51,723 nt of DNA from an uncultured Bacteroidales bacterium (lineage in GTDB: Bacteria > Bacteroidota > Bacteroidia > Bacteroidales > UBA932): NCBI GenBank assembly GCA_947179325.1, contig CAMXAU010000021.1, forward strand, positions 1-51,723, read 5' to 3'. The notes below the pieces were generated by a model that was not told the DNA's origin, did not search any database, and saw only the letters and a list, made by a program, of their open reading frames with translations. Positions 26,413 to 34,263 of this stretch are shown one piece after another; position 1 is the stretch's first letter, and every line of letters begins with the position of its first letter. A program made the position numbers and the translations under genes.

Positions 26413-26444
26413 CGAATTTACTCTTTTTACTTAAGTTTCGCAAA
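26413..26444 (-). promoter_or_regulatory. Promoter of the ABC exporter operon
   Basis: On the minus strand: TTTG (26444-26441), a 20-base spacer, then TAAATTCG (26420-26413), one mismatch from TAnnTTTG. It predicts a leader of about 10 bases before the ATG at 26396. Confidence 0.55.
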
Positions 26445-26499
26445 AATTGCTTTATCTTTACACCGTAAAGACTATATTATATACTAATCGGCAAAAGAG

Positions 26500-27264
26500 A
26501 TGGGATTAAGGACTTGTTTCCGGGTTTTCAGGAAGTGGAGCAGGCTGGAGTGTAAAAGGCTCCTGCATGGAACTAAAGAGGGAAAAGACTTCAATTACAA
26601 GGAAGTACCTATAATCATCAATAATTTCAACCGGTTCGGGATGCTGATGAAGCTAATTGATTCGCTCACTTCACGCGGCTATCATAACATCTATATCATA
26701 GACAATGGCTCTGCATATCCTCCTCTTCTCGAATGGTATGTTTCCTGCCCTTATCCGGTCTATTTCCTGAAAAGGAATGTCGGGCATCTCGCCCTTTGGG
26801 AGACGGGGATCTACAGACAGTTCCAGGATTCCTATTTTGTCTATACGGACCCTGACCTGGAGATACATCCGGACTGCCCTGATGACTTTATGGAGAAATT
26901 CATAGGTCTTCTCCGGAGGCATCCCCAAGCCTTGAAGGCCGGCTTCTCAATCTGTATTGATGACCTTCCTGACTGCTTCCGCAACAAGAGGCAGGTAGTC
27001 GAATGGGAGAGCCAGTTCTGGAAGAATGAAATTGAGCCAGGAGCGTACAGGGCGCCTATAGACACGACATTTGCAGTCTGCAAGCCGTATCTGGAGGTCA
27101 GGGACAGGAATGTGGATTTCAAGGATATGTTCATACGCACAGGTTTCCCGTATTCGGTCCGGCATCTTCCGTGGTATCTTGACAGCAGCAACCTGAGCGA
27201 GGAAGAGGAGTATTATATCTCCCGCATATCTACAAGTACGCACTGGTCGTCACAGAGCAGGTGA
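26500..27264 (+). CDS. GT-A (family 2-like) glycosyltransferase
   Basis: A 254-residue soluble glycosyltransferase. After a basic N-terminus the fold begins VPIIINNFNRFGMLMKLIDSL, then IIDNGS and the metal-binding DPD in YVYTDPDLEIHP (about residues 113-124). This resembles small GT-A enzymes that act on lipooligosaccharide or O-glycans. It stands alone, divergent from the exporter gene and convergent with the M28 peptidase gene 12 bases away. Donor and acceptor are unknown. Confidence 0.78.
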   Translation: MGLRTCFRVFRKWSRLECKRLLHGTKEGKDFNYKEVPIIINNFNRFGMLMKLIDSLTSRGYHNIYIIDNGSAYPPLLEWYVSCPYPVYFLKRNVGHLALWETGIYRQFQDSYFVYTDPDLEIHPDCPDDFMEKFIGLLRRHPQALKAGFSICIDDLPDCFRNKRQVVEWESQFWKNEIEPGAYRAPIDTTFAVCKPYLEVRDRNVDFKDMFIRTGFPYSVRHLPWYLDSSNLSEEEEYYISRISTSTHWSSQSR

Positions 27265-27276
27265 CGTGGCGCCTTC

Positions 27277-28314
27277 TCAGTACATAGCCATCTTTTCTAT
27301 CCAGTGGAATATCAGCAGGATCCTGTTCCGCAGGACAGGGTAGTTCAGGCTTTCCGGCTTGTCGTAGGTCTTGTTTGTGGCCAGCGTTATCCCGGAAGTG
27401 AAGAGCAGTGCCGGGACCTTGTGGCTTACAAAGACCTTCTGGTCCGACAGCGTATAGAACAGCCTTGTGAAATTCTCGCTTCCGTAATATGTGCCGGAAA
27501 GTTCCAGTGATGTCCCGTAGAACCGGTTGCATATCGACAGCCATTCATGGTCGTCCCTTTTAAGGCTGTGTCCTCCAAGTATAATCATGAAATCCTCCCT
27601 CCCGGAAGCGAGCGGGGAAAGGCTGGTGCCGATCTGGTCGATATTCGCCATGAGCTTTATCTTTTCCCGTGTTATCGGCCTGCCGCTTATCGGGTCTGTC
27701 AGTCGTTTCCCCTCAATCCTTTTCCATAGGTCTTCAGAGCCGGCCATGCTCAGTTCCTTTGCATCAAAGGCGACAAAGATTATGCTTGAGCTGTATACTT
27801 TTCCGAGCAGCTTCATTGACGAGAACATCTCTGCCACAGTTGTCAGCGCAGCGACCCCGGATGCGTTGTTGTCCGCTCCCGGATACAGGCTGCCGCCGAG
27901 ACGTCCGAGATGGTCATAATGTGCACCTACTATTATGTAGGAGTCAACAGGATTCTTGCGCGAGCCTGGAATCATGCCTATAATGTTGTGTCCGCACCGC
28001 AGGCTGTCCGCAGTATAGAATGACATTGAATATGAGCCGTCCATCGGGAGCAGCCCGGCTTTCCTGAATGCCCTTGTTATGAAGAATGCCGCCTCGCATC
28101 CGCCTCTTGTCCCGGTCGCCCTGCCGTCGCATTGCGAGTCGCTCAGGAATTCAACGGTCCTCTGGAGCTTGCCTTCCCAGACAAGGTTCTGCACAGCCCT
28201 TTCGTTGTATATGCTTGTCTCCTGCCCGTAGGCAAAGCCTCCATATATGCCTGATAAGGCTGCAATCAGGAGCAGAATCTTAAATTTTTTGTCTTTTTTT
28301 GTCATGGAAGGCAT
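27277..28314 (-). CDS. M28 family zinc aminopeptidase
   Basis: A 345-residue secreted peptidase with a signal peptide ending near GFAYGQ. Zinc-site motifs are in order: GAHYDHLG (His and general region), GADNNASGV (bridging Asp), DAKELSMAGS (catalytic Glu), NIDQIG (Asp) and VSHKVPALLFTSG (last His). The usual E-E pair is reduced to K-E here, and the fourth ligand motif NLDM-x is NIDQ, so the site is slightly unusual. It probably degrades peptides in the periplasm. The start at 28305 (third codon later) is also possible. It diverges from the TPR gene. Confidence 0.82.
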   Translation of the reverse strand: MPSMTKKDKKFKILLLIAALSGIYGGFAYGQETSIYNERAVQNLVWEGKLQRTVEFLSDSQCDGRATGTRGGCEAAFFITRAFRKAGLLPMDGSYSMSFYTADSLRCGHNIIGMIPGSRKNPVDSYIIVGAHYDHLGRLGGSLYPGADNNASGVAALTTVAEMFSSMKLLGKVYSSSIIFVAFDAKELSMAGSEDLWKRIEGKRLTDPISGRPITREKIKLMANIDQIGTSLSPLASGREDFMIILGGHSLKRDDHEWLSICNRFYGTSLELSGTYYGSENFTRLFYTLSDQKVFVSHKVPALLFTSGITLATNKTYDKPESLNYPVLRNRILLIFHWIEKMAMY

Positions 28315-28324
28315 AATAAATGTT

Positions 28325-28332
28325 TATCTTTG
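28325..28332 (+). promoter_or_regulatory. -7 promoter box for the TPR/YycJ-like operon
   Basis: TATCTTTG matches TAnnTTTG exactly. A TTTG ends at 28301, giving a somewhat long 23-base spacer. Predicted leader is about 60 bases before the ATG at 28398. Confidence 0.5.
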
Positions 28333-28397
28333 CATCTTGTCTTTTACGAAAGGCCGACAAAATTAAACAATAAGGGGCATATTCGGAAATTTTTTGA

Positions 28398-30422
28398 ATG
28401 AGGATGAAAAGTCTTGCCAGGATTTGCATAGTATCGGTAGTGCTGCTGTTTTCCATCTGTGGATTGCAGTCATATGCGCAATATGACAAGGATGTCTTCT
28501 TCTATCGTGGACGGATGGCCCTGGCTGACGGGAAATATTCCCAGGCCATAGAGAACTTCAATATCCTGGCGCGCCTTGACACAACTGACTACTGGACATA
28601 TTTTTTCCGTGGAATAGCCAAGTATAATCTCGGTGACCTGCGCGGTGCCCAGCAGGATTTCAATTCATCCGTCAGGATCAACCCTGTTTTCACATCAGGA
28701 TATCACTACAGGGCCATAACACTCAGCCGTTTCGGGAAATATGATGAGGCTCTTGATGATCTTCAGACGGCACTGGAGCTCAGGCCTGGCTTTGCCGGGC
28801 TGTATTTCAGCAGGGGAGTGACATATTTCCTGTCGCAGCAGTTCGGGAAGGCGGTGTCCGATTTCGACTACTATATAAGGAAAGAGCCGAAGGACCCGTC
28901 TGCCTACCTGAACCGTGGGGCAAGCTACCTTTTCCTCGGGGATACGCTGAAGGCGCTGACTGATTACAACAAGGCCATAAAGCTTGACAGGTTTGATCCG
29001 GAAGGGTATGTCCGCAGGGGAAGGCTATATGCTTCTTCCGGGGATTATGCAAAGGCGGTAGCAGACATGGACAGGGCCATACAGCTCGACACCACCAATA
29101 CCTTTGCGTATTTCAACAGGGCGATAATGCTCTATGAACAGAAGAATTATATCGGTGCTATGGCTGACCTCAACCGTGTGCTCCGTGAGGAGCCTGGAAA
29201 TGCGCTTACCTTGTACAACAGGGGGCTTATCCATGCCCAGGTAGGTGATTACGAGGCCGCTCTTGAGGATATGGACAGGGTCCTGAACATAAATCCCGAG
29301 AATGTGCTCGCATATTTCAACCGGGCCTCTATCTTCATCGAGATGGAGAGGTATGACGACGCCCTTGAAGACTACGACAGGGCCATCGAGCTTTATCCTG
29401 ATTTCGCGAAGGCATATATGAACCGCTCCTATGTCAAGAACATGATGGGGGATATGCGCGGCTCGAAGGCTGATTACCAGACAGGACAGAAGAAAGTTGC
29501 CGAATACAGGACTAAGAACGCAGATGAGGCCGGCTCTTTTGCCGACACTACAAGGAAATACAGTTCGCTTATTGCGCTTGATGCCGAGTTCGCCAAGAAG
29601 GATTTCAATGACGAGCTTCTGCAGCACAGGGACATTGACATAAAGCTAAGGCCTCTGTACAGGTTCCAGCTTTCAGCAGCGCGGCAGGATACCAGGTATG
29701 CACTTGCGCATGAGTATGAGAATCCTCTCATATCAAGGTTCGAGGCAGATTGCCCTGTGGCGGTCGTGATATCCAACGGTACTGTCCAGCAGCCTGAGTC
29801 ACAGTCTGTAGAGGATGTACTCTATGGTGATGGCGCTGATGACAGTGATGCAAGGACAAGTTTCCTGAGGGCTTTGTATGAGGCCGAGGGCAAGAAGTAC
29901 AGTTTCGCCCTTGCGTATTATGACAAGGCGGCTGATGCTGAGCCAGCCGGTGAACTTCCACGCCTGTATCGTGCTTTCTACCTCATGAACAGGGGAGTCC
30001 TGAGAGCGGACATGATTGAATTCATATCTTCAATTGACAACAATGTCCAGGTCCTGACAATGGATGACTCAAAGACTACGAGGGCAAGGGTGAAGGACCG
30101 CGTAAGCCAGCAGTATGACTATTCGCAGGCTATAGAGGATATGGCTTCAGCGGCTGGAATCGCCCCGGGCATCCCTTATATATACTATAACCTTGGCAAC
30201 CTGTATTGCCTTGCATCTGAGCATATAGCCTCAATAGAGAACTATACCCGCGCAATTGACCTTTATCCTTATATGGGTGATGCTTACTATAACCGCGGAC
30301 TTGTCCTTATCTATTTGAGGGATAAGGAGAAAGGCTGTATTGACCTTTCCCGTGCAGGTGAACTTGGAGTGAAGGATGCGTATGGTGTCATTAAGAAATA
30401 TTGTGAGCAGGAGGCGGAGTAA
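28398..30422 (+). CDS. Secreted TPR-repeat protein
   Basis: A 674-residue protein with a signal peptide (cleavage near SYA-Q, residue 27). The mature chain is a long array of TPR units, with about nine in the first 370 residues (for example YDEALDDLQTALELRPGF and YDDALEDYDRAIELYPDF), a less regular middle part, and two or three more near the C-terminus (SIENYTRAIDLYPYMGDAYY). It probably acts as a periplasmic scaffold. Its stop overlaps the start of the next gene (TAATG), so the two are coupled. Confidence 0.85.
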   Translation: MRMKSLARICIVSVVLLFSICGLQSYAQYDKDVFFYRGRMALADGKYSQAIENFNILARLDTTDYWTYFFRGIAKYNLGDLRGAQQDFNSSVRINPVFTSGYHYRAITLSRFGKYDEALDDLQTALELRPGFAGLYFSRGVTYFLSQQFGKAVSDFDYYIRKEPKDPSAYLNRGASYLFLGDTLKALTDYNKAIKLDRFDPEGYVRRGRLYASSGDYAKAVADMDRAIQLDTTNTFAYFNRAIMLYEQKNYIGAMADLNRVLREEPGNALTLYNRGLIHAQVGDYEAALEDMDRVLNINPENVLAYFNRASIFIEMERYDDALEDYDRAIELYPDFAKAYMNRSYVKNMMGDMRGSKADYQTGQKKVAEYRTKNADEAGSFADTTRKYSSLIALDAEFAKKDFNDELLQHRDIDIKLRPLYRFQLSAARQDTRYALAHEYENPLISRFEADCPVAVVISNGTVQQPESQSVEDVLYGDGADDSDARTSFLRALYEAEGKKYSFALAYYDKAADAEPAGELPRLYRAFYLMNRGVLRADMIEFISSIDNNVQVLTMDDSKTTRARVKDRVSQQYDYSQAIEDMASAAGIAPGIPYIYYNLGNLYCLASEHIASIENYTRAIDLYPYMGDAYYNRGLVLIYLRDKEKGCIDLSRAGELGVKDAYGVIKKYCEQEAE

Positions 30423-31222
30423 TGGTGAAGTTCATGAGTTTTTCAAGCGGAAGCTGCGGTAACTGCTATTATCTTGGGGACGGGCAGAAAGGAATACTGA
30501 TAGATGCAGGCGTCAGTGTGCGCAGGCTGAAGAGGGCATTGGAGGATAATGGAATGTCATTTGATTCATTCAGCGCGATTCTTGTAACGCATGACCACCT
30601 TGACCATATACGTCATCTTGCGGCATTCTGCAAGAAACTGATGAAGCCGGTCTATGCGACATCGGTTCTGCACAATGCTCTTCTCCGGCATACGTTTACA
30701 TCAAGGATAATAGGCTCATACAGTGCAGTGCTTGAGGATGATGTCTACAATGATATCAACGGCATTTCTGTCAGGTGCTTTGAGGTCCCGCATGATGCGA
30801 CGCAGACTGTCGGCTATTCCATTGAGCTGGACGGGCACCGGTTCGTAATAATGACAGATGTCGGACGGATGACTGATGAGGCTGTAGCTTTAGCCTCGGA
30901 GGCGGAGACTGTCGTGATAGAATCCAACTATGACATGGATATGCTGATGGGAGGCCCATATACGCACGAACTCAAGATGAGGATTGTCAAGGGGAATGGC
31001 CATCTGAGCAATGACGAGTGTGCTTCCGCTGTCCGCCGTTTTCTGCATCCTGGACTCAGGAATATTTTTCTCTGTCACCTCAGTGAGAATAATAATACTC
31101 ATCAGATGGCGCACGATTGTACTCTTGCCGCATTGAAGGATGTGTGTGCCTCTTCAGGAATCCCTGTCCCTGCTCTCAGGTGCCTTCCGCGGCGTCATCC
31201 ATCTCCGCTCTTTACACTATAG
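30422..31222 (+). CDS. YycJ/WalJ-like metallo-beta-lactamase-fold hydrolase
   Basis: A 266-residue cytoplasmic MBL-fold protein. It starts MVKFMSFSSGSCGNCYYLG, the typical YycJ entry, followed by the zinc motif THDHLDHIRHL (HxHxDH), then VPHDATQTVGYSIE, MTDVGR (Asp), IESNYD and the last His in FLCHLSENNN. This family is proposed to be a nuclease linked to cell-wall signalling or DNA repair. It is coupled to the TPR gene and ends 25 bases before the convergent unknown gene. Confidence 0.85.
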   Translation: MVKFMSFSSGSCGNCYYLGDGQKGILIDAGVSVRRLKRALEDNGMSFDSFSAILVTHDHLDHIRHLAAFCKKLMKPVYATSVLHNALLRHTFTSRIIGSYSAVLEDDVYNDINGISVRCFEVPHDATQTVGYSIELDGHRFVIMTDVGRMTDEAVALASEAETVVIESNYDMDMLMGGPYTHELKMRIVKGNGHLSNDECASAVRRFLHPGLRNIFLCHLSENNNTHQMAHDCTLAALKDVCASSGIPVPALRCLPRRHPSPLFTL

Positions 31223-31247
31223 TTGCGGCTTTTATGCCTTCTGTACC

Positions 31248-31952
31248 TTAGTTGTCATCATATGCCTTTGGTGTAGTCTTGGTCCACGGTATGGATGTCT
31301 GCGGCTTGCCAGGAGGGATCGGGATATAGTACAGTCCCCCGTGTACGGAAATTGTTTTGCCCGAAGTATCCATGCCATTGTTGAACAGCAGTCTGAGCGG
31401 CATGATTGACCACTTGGGGACAGGTGCCTTGTCCTGTGCAAAGTGCATTGTTGCAATCTCCTTGACTTTCATCGCTGCCGCCATTTCTGACTTATGCCGT
31501 TTTTCAAACGGGTCGATGAATCCTTCCGGCTCTTTCAGGATTCCGGGAAGCATCCTTGATGCGATGTATGTGTAGTCCTGTGGTGTAATTTCAGAAGTGC
31601 TGTACGGGAGATTATCGTATCGCATGTCAATGCGGTCCCTCAGTGCCTGCAGGGTGCTGATGCGCAGTTCCTGTGTCTCAGGGAGAGAGTCACGGATGAA
31701 TGACATCACAGAATCAGCCTCATGTCTGCTTATGACCTTTTCCTTTACAGCTCTCTCTGTGTATGCCTCAAGGTCTTCAATAAGAGATTGCTCCTGTCTC
31801 TTCAGGGGCAGCTGCACTGCATCTGTGTCTTCCTTTGATATGCTTTTCCCCGTCCTTTGCTGTGCAATGGAGTCAATGTGCACGAAACAAGTTCCGTATG
31901 CAATCCATGCTACAGAAAATAAGGTGCCGATATGTGACAGAATACAGGACAA
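31248..31952 (-). CDS. Hypothetical protein with N-terminal export signal
   Basis: A 234-residue protein I do not recognise. The first 30 residues contain a hydrophobic stretch (LFSVAWIAYGTCFVHI) that could be a signal peptide or anchor. The mature part is charged and helical (SLIEDLEAYTERAVKEKVI), then KAPVPKWSIMPLRLLFNNGMD and a proline-rich end. It lies next to the capsule locus on the opposite strand. The promoter inside the invertible segment now points toward it, so in the OFF orientation of the capsule this gene may be read through from there. Confidence 0.5.
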   Translation of the reverse strand: MSCILSHIGTLFSVAWIAYGTCFVHIDSIAQQRTGKSISKEDTDAVQLPLKRQEQSLIEDLEAYTERAVKEKVISRHEADSVMSFIRDSLPETQELRISTLQALRDRIDMRYDNLPYSTSEITPQDYTYIASRMLPGILKEPEGFIDPFEKRHKSEMAAAMKVKEIATMHFAQDKAPVPKWSIMPLRLLFNNGMDTSGKTISVHGGLYYIPIPPGKPQTSIPWTKTTPKAYDDN

Positions 31953-32307
31953 GGTCCGTCTGGTTTAAATTTATATGGGGTATTGGGCTTGAGCCGTGCC
32001 GTATATTCAAAAGTCTTGCCATGTGGAGTCTTGAGTCAAGCCACCGTCCCGGTTTCGCCGGAACTTGTTCCTGCTCCCTCCCTCCCTCCTGCAACTTTGT
32101 AGTCTGTCAGTTGCGAACATCCGCCGGATGATTTGCTTGTAGCTCACGATCTCCTGTTTGCGGAGCAACGGGCGGTTATGCGCCAGCTCTTGTACTGCGG
32201 CCTTTTTGTTCCCGGGGGATCTGTTGTTGACCAGATCCACCACTGCTTTTGCAGATGATTTCTTAAAGTGGTGTGTATTAAGAATATAGCATATATGCAA
32301 AGTGACG
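31953..32307. other. Gap left of the invertible segment
   Basis: About 355 bases without a supported gene. A minus-strand open frame (32384-32007) contains a polar stretch (VVDLVNNRSPGNKKAAVQEL), but its only usable Met lies upstream of the predicted transcription start, and I see no family. A short hairpin, GGATCTG with CAGATCC, is at about 32217-32240. The purine-rich run near 32075-32090 is unexplained. Confidence 0.35.
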
Positions 32308-32329
32308 GTTTCTTTACAAGAAATCGTCA
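32308..32329 (-). repeat. Left inverted repeat of the invertible promoter segment
   Basis: Reads TGACGATTTCTTGTAAAGAAAC on the minus strand and is identical over 22 bases to the right repeat on the plus strand. It is itself dyad-symmetric: two 13-base arms (GTGACGATTTCTT and its near complement) around GTA from 32302 to 32330, the layout of a tyrosine-recombinase core site. Confidence 0.85.
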
Positions 32330-32339
32330 CTTCCGGTTG

Positions 32340-32371
32340 CAAAAGTATAAAATAGAATATTGATAAGCAAA
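32340..32371 (-). promoter_or_regulatory. Promoter inside the invertible segment, now facing left
   Basis: Minus strand: TTTG (32371-32368), a 20-base spacer, TACTTTTG (32347-32340). Both boxes match the Bacteroidetes consensus. The transcript would start near 32333 and run away from the capsule genes toward 31952. I found no comparable match on the plus strand of this segment. Confidence 0.75.
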
Positions 32372-32604
32372 TTAATTCTCGCATTTGTTATAGAAAATAT
32401 TTACCCCCCGTAAATAACACTCTGATAAACAGTGTTTTCAACTATGCGGATTGTCGCCGTTTTACTGCTGTTTTGCGTGTTGTGGCAACTTTTATAATGC
32501 ATGGTTGTTTCCTCTATAAAAAACAGGAATCTTGTATAAAAACAGTTGGAATCTTAATATAATTGTTGCAGTATCTGTTTGTAATACAATTAAATATGAT
32601 AAGA

Positions 32605-32626
32605 TGACGATTTCTTGTAAAGAAAC
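32605..32626 (+). repeat. Right inverted repeat of the invertible promoter segment
   Basis: TGACGATTTCTTGTAAAGAAAC, identical to the left repeat in inverted orientation. Beyond base 22 the right arm diverges (GTGTAT where the left site has CGTCAC), so the outer flank is not part of the repeat. Confidence 0.85.
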
Positions 32627-32799
32627 GTGTATCATATTAAAAGACTCACAGTTAGCAACCACGGATTCGTGGCTCACCTGAGAGCCGGACATGCCCGTGT
32701 GGCATGATGCGGCCGGGTCTTTATCGCTCCGCAGGTCGGCTGTCCCGGTTGCGGAAATGGGGAGGAGTACCTTTATGTGGTTTCGATTTATTTTCTGAT
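32627..32799 (+). other. Structured 5' leader of the upxY operon
   Basis: About 170 bases between the right repeat and the upxY start. It holds a small hairpin (CCACG-GATT-CGTGG near 32659-32672) and GC-rich self-complementary stretches (GCCGGACATGCC, CCGGGTC). UpxY-family proteins act on the leader of their own operon to prevent early termination, so these structures are candidate target sites. No open frame here looks real. Confidence 0.5.
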
Positions 32800-33324
32800 A
32801 TGGAAGAGCAGCATTGGTATGCCTACAGGGTCTACCGAAATAAGATGAAAGAAGTAAAGGAAACGGTCCTGAGGGATGGTTTCACCTATTATGTGCCAAT
32901 GCGCCCTGTGATGAAAAATGATTCGTATGGGCTTTCAGAGGAAGATGCATATGAGGAGGAACCTGTAATCCCTTCACTTATATTCATTCGTTCTACTCCG
33001 GGATATGTAGAGTCCATAAGGAAGAATCCGGAAAGTCCTCTCGGGGTCTATTGCAGTCCCGGGACGAAGAACCCGTCTGTCATTCCAGACAATGAAATGG
33101 AGATTTTCATGTTTGTGACACGTACGGGATGCCGTACGGTAGAGTCCATAGGCCTTGATTTCATAAGAGGGGACCGGGTCAGGATTACAGGAGGGATGTT
33201 CTGCGGTGCAGAAGGATATATTACGCGTGTTCACGGTACAAGACGTTTTGTAGTCATGATAGAAGGTGTTGCTGCTATAGCGACAGTCTATATTCCAAGG
33301 CATTTTATTGAGAAGATACAGTAA
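32800..33324 (+). CDS. upxY: UpxY-family (NusG-like) transcription antiterminator
   Basis: A 174-residue NusG paralogue. The N-terminal NGN domain starts WYAYRVYRNKMKEVKETV and continues through FTYYVPMRPV and PVIPSLIFIRS; the C-terminal KOW-like part is DFIRGDRVRITGGMFCGAEGYI (given in pieces: FIRGDRVRI at 121-129, GAEGYITRV at 136-144). In Bacteroides, UpxY proteins are encoded first in each capsule operon and keep RNA polymerase from stopping in the leader. A longer frame from 32704 exists, but the Met at 32800 gives the family N-terminus. It is followed at once by the unknown gene at 33352. Confidence 0.88.
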   Translation: MEEQHWYAYRVYRNKMKEVKETVLRDGFTYYVPMRPVMKNDSYGLSEEDAYEEEPVIPSLIFIRSTPGYVESIRKNPESPLGVYCSPGTKNPSVIPDNEMEIFMFVTRTGCRTVESIGLDFIRGDRVRITGGMFCGAEGYITRVHGTRRFVVMIEGVAAIATVYIPRHFIEKIQ

Positions 33325-33351
33325 TTGCGGACAGCTGGTCACGCTGAAGAT

Positions 33352-34227
33352 ATGACGGAGACAAATCTGCAGGACATATTCAATCTTTTGTGCACCGGTT
33401 CATTTGCAGGACTTGGTGTTGCACGAGCCGATGCTCTTGTCAGGGTGTGCATCGCGTACAATGATGTGCTTTGCGCGGTGGCGTATGATGACTTTGACGG
33501 CAGGGGGAGGATTGCGGCAATTGCAGATGCGTTATATGATGCGTTGCGTATAGAGGAAGCCAAAGGTGAATCTTCTGATATCAGGCATCTTGAAATGATG
33601 TTCCGTCTCGCAAAGGATTTTACAATGTCAGTCTATGGGCAGAAGGATGAGGAATGCAGCAGGCTTTACCGGAAGGCGATACCGGAACTGATCTCGGCTG
33701 CTTCCGATGAGGAGGAGATATATGCAATGAGGTGCATCATCTATGAATTTGGAAACGCAATCGGGGACATATCTGATCTGTGGGATTTACGCTGGTTCGG
33801 CCAGAGATGCCGCAGCTGGGTTGCAGCTGCAGATGCTTCGGGGCGTTGGGACGGGGTTGATGAAACCGTTGCAGTGCATCGTCTGATGCTTCTGCAGGAC
33901 AACAGCATGTTTTTCGGTGACAGAAGCCTTGATAAGGCTGTGCAGAAAATCTATGCGGCCTATCGTTCCGGACTGGACTTGCAGGCATCTGTTACAGAGC
34001 ACAATGTCAATCTATTTGCAGCATGGCATGACCTGCTTAAGAACTCTTTCCGCTTTGATGATGAACCGTTGATGAGGTGCCGGATTGCCGGGCTGCTGGA
34101 AGAATTCTCCAATAGGGTGCCGGCTTTCTCGGACGGATGGCATATGGCGATGGGGCATGTCTTCGAGGATGCGTGCCTGGAAATCCAGGAGAATATTCAG
34201 CATGAAATATTTGCAGAAACAGCATAA
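33352..34227 (+). CDS. Unknown protein in the UpxZ position of the capsule operon
   Basis: A 291-residue soluble, mostly helical, acidic protein that I cannot assign. It begins MTETNLQDIFNLLCTGSFAG and contains ALVRVCIAYNDVLCAVAYDD and many Trp and Asp residues (WDLRWFGQRCRSWVAAAD). In Bacteroides the second gene of a capsule operon is upxZ, about 160 residues, an inhibitor of rival UpxY proteins. This one is nearly twice as long and I see no clear UpxZ sequence, though the first 60 residues have a similar helix-loop-helix feel. The longer frame would start with TTG at 33325. It lies 27 bases after upxY and 36 before the dehydratase gene. Confidence 0.55.
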   Translation: MTETNLQDIFNLLCTGSFAGLGVARADALVRVCIAYNDVLCAVAYDDFDGRGRIAAIADALYDALRIEEAKGESSDIRHLEMMFRLAKDFTMSVYGQKDEECSRLYRKAIPELISAASDEEEIYAMRCIIYEFGNAIGDISDLWDLRWFGQRCRSWVAAADASGRWDGVDETVAVHRLMLLQDNSMFFGDRSLDKAVQKIYAAYRSGLDLQASVTEHNVNLFAAWHDLLKNSFRFDDEPLMRCRIAGLLEEFSNRVPAFSDGWHMAMGHVFEDACLEIQENIQHEIFAETA

Positions 34228-34263
34228 TACACATTAAAACGAACTTATAATCACTCTCAAAAT

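Larger units (their letters stand above)
32308..32626. mobile_element. Invertible promoter segment of the capsule operon (present orientation OFF)
   Basis: A 275-base AT-rich segment is bounded by 22-base perfect inverted repeats and contains one strong promoter (32340-32371, minus strand) and a weak hairpin with T-run (32416-32436). It lies directly before upxY. In Bacteroides capsule loci such segments flip by site-specific recombination and switch the operon on and off. As written the promoter points left; after inversion its -7 box would fall at 32587-32594 and transcription would enter the upxY leader near 32601. Inversion is inferred from repeat geometry, not observed. Confidence 0.8.

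Noticed and set aside
32302..32330. Reading the left repeat as a plain terminator hairpin
   Set aside because: It can fold, but there is no T-run, and a 22-base identical inverted copy lies 275 bases away with a promoter between, which a terminator does not explain.
32007..32384. 125-residue minus-strand open frame at the invertible segment
   Set aside because: Its Met lies upstream of the predicted transcription start, the first third translates the repeat hairpin, and the rest has no family resemblance. It also would be broken by inversion.
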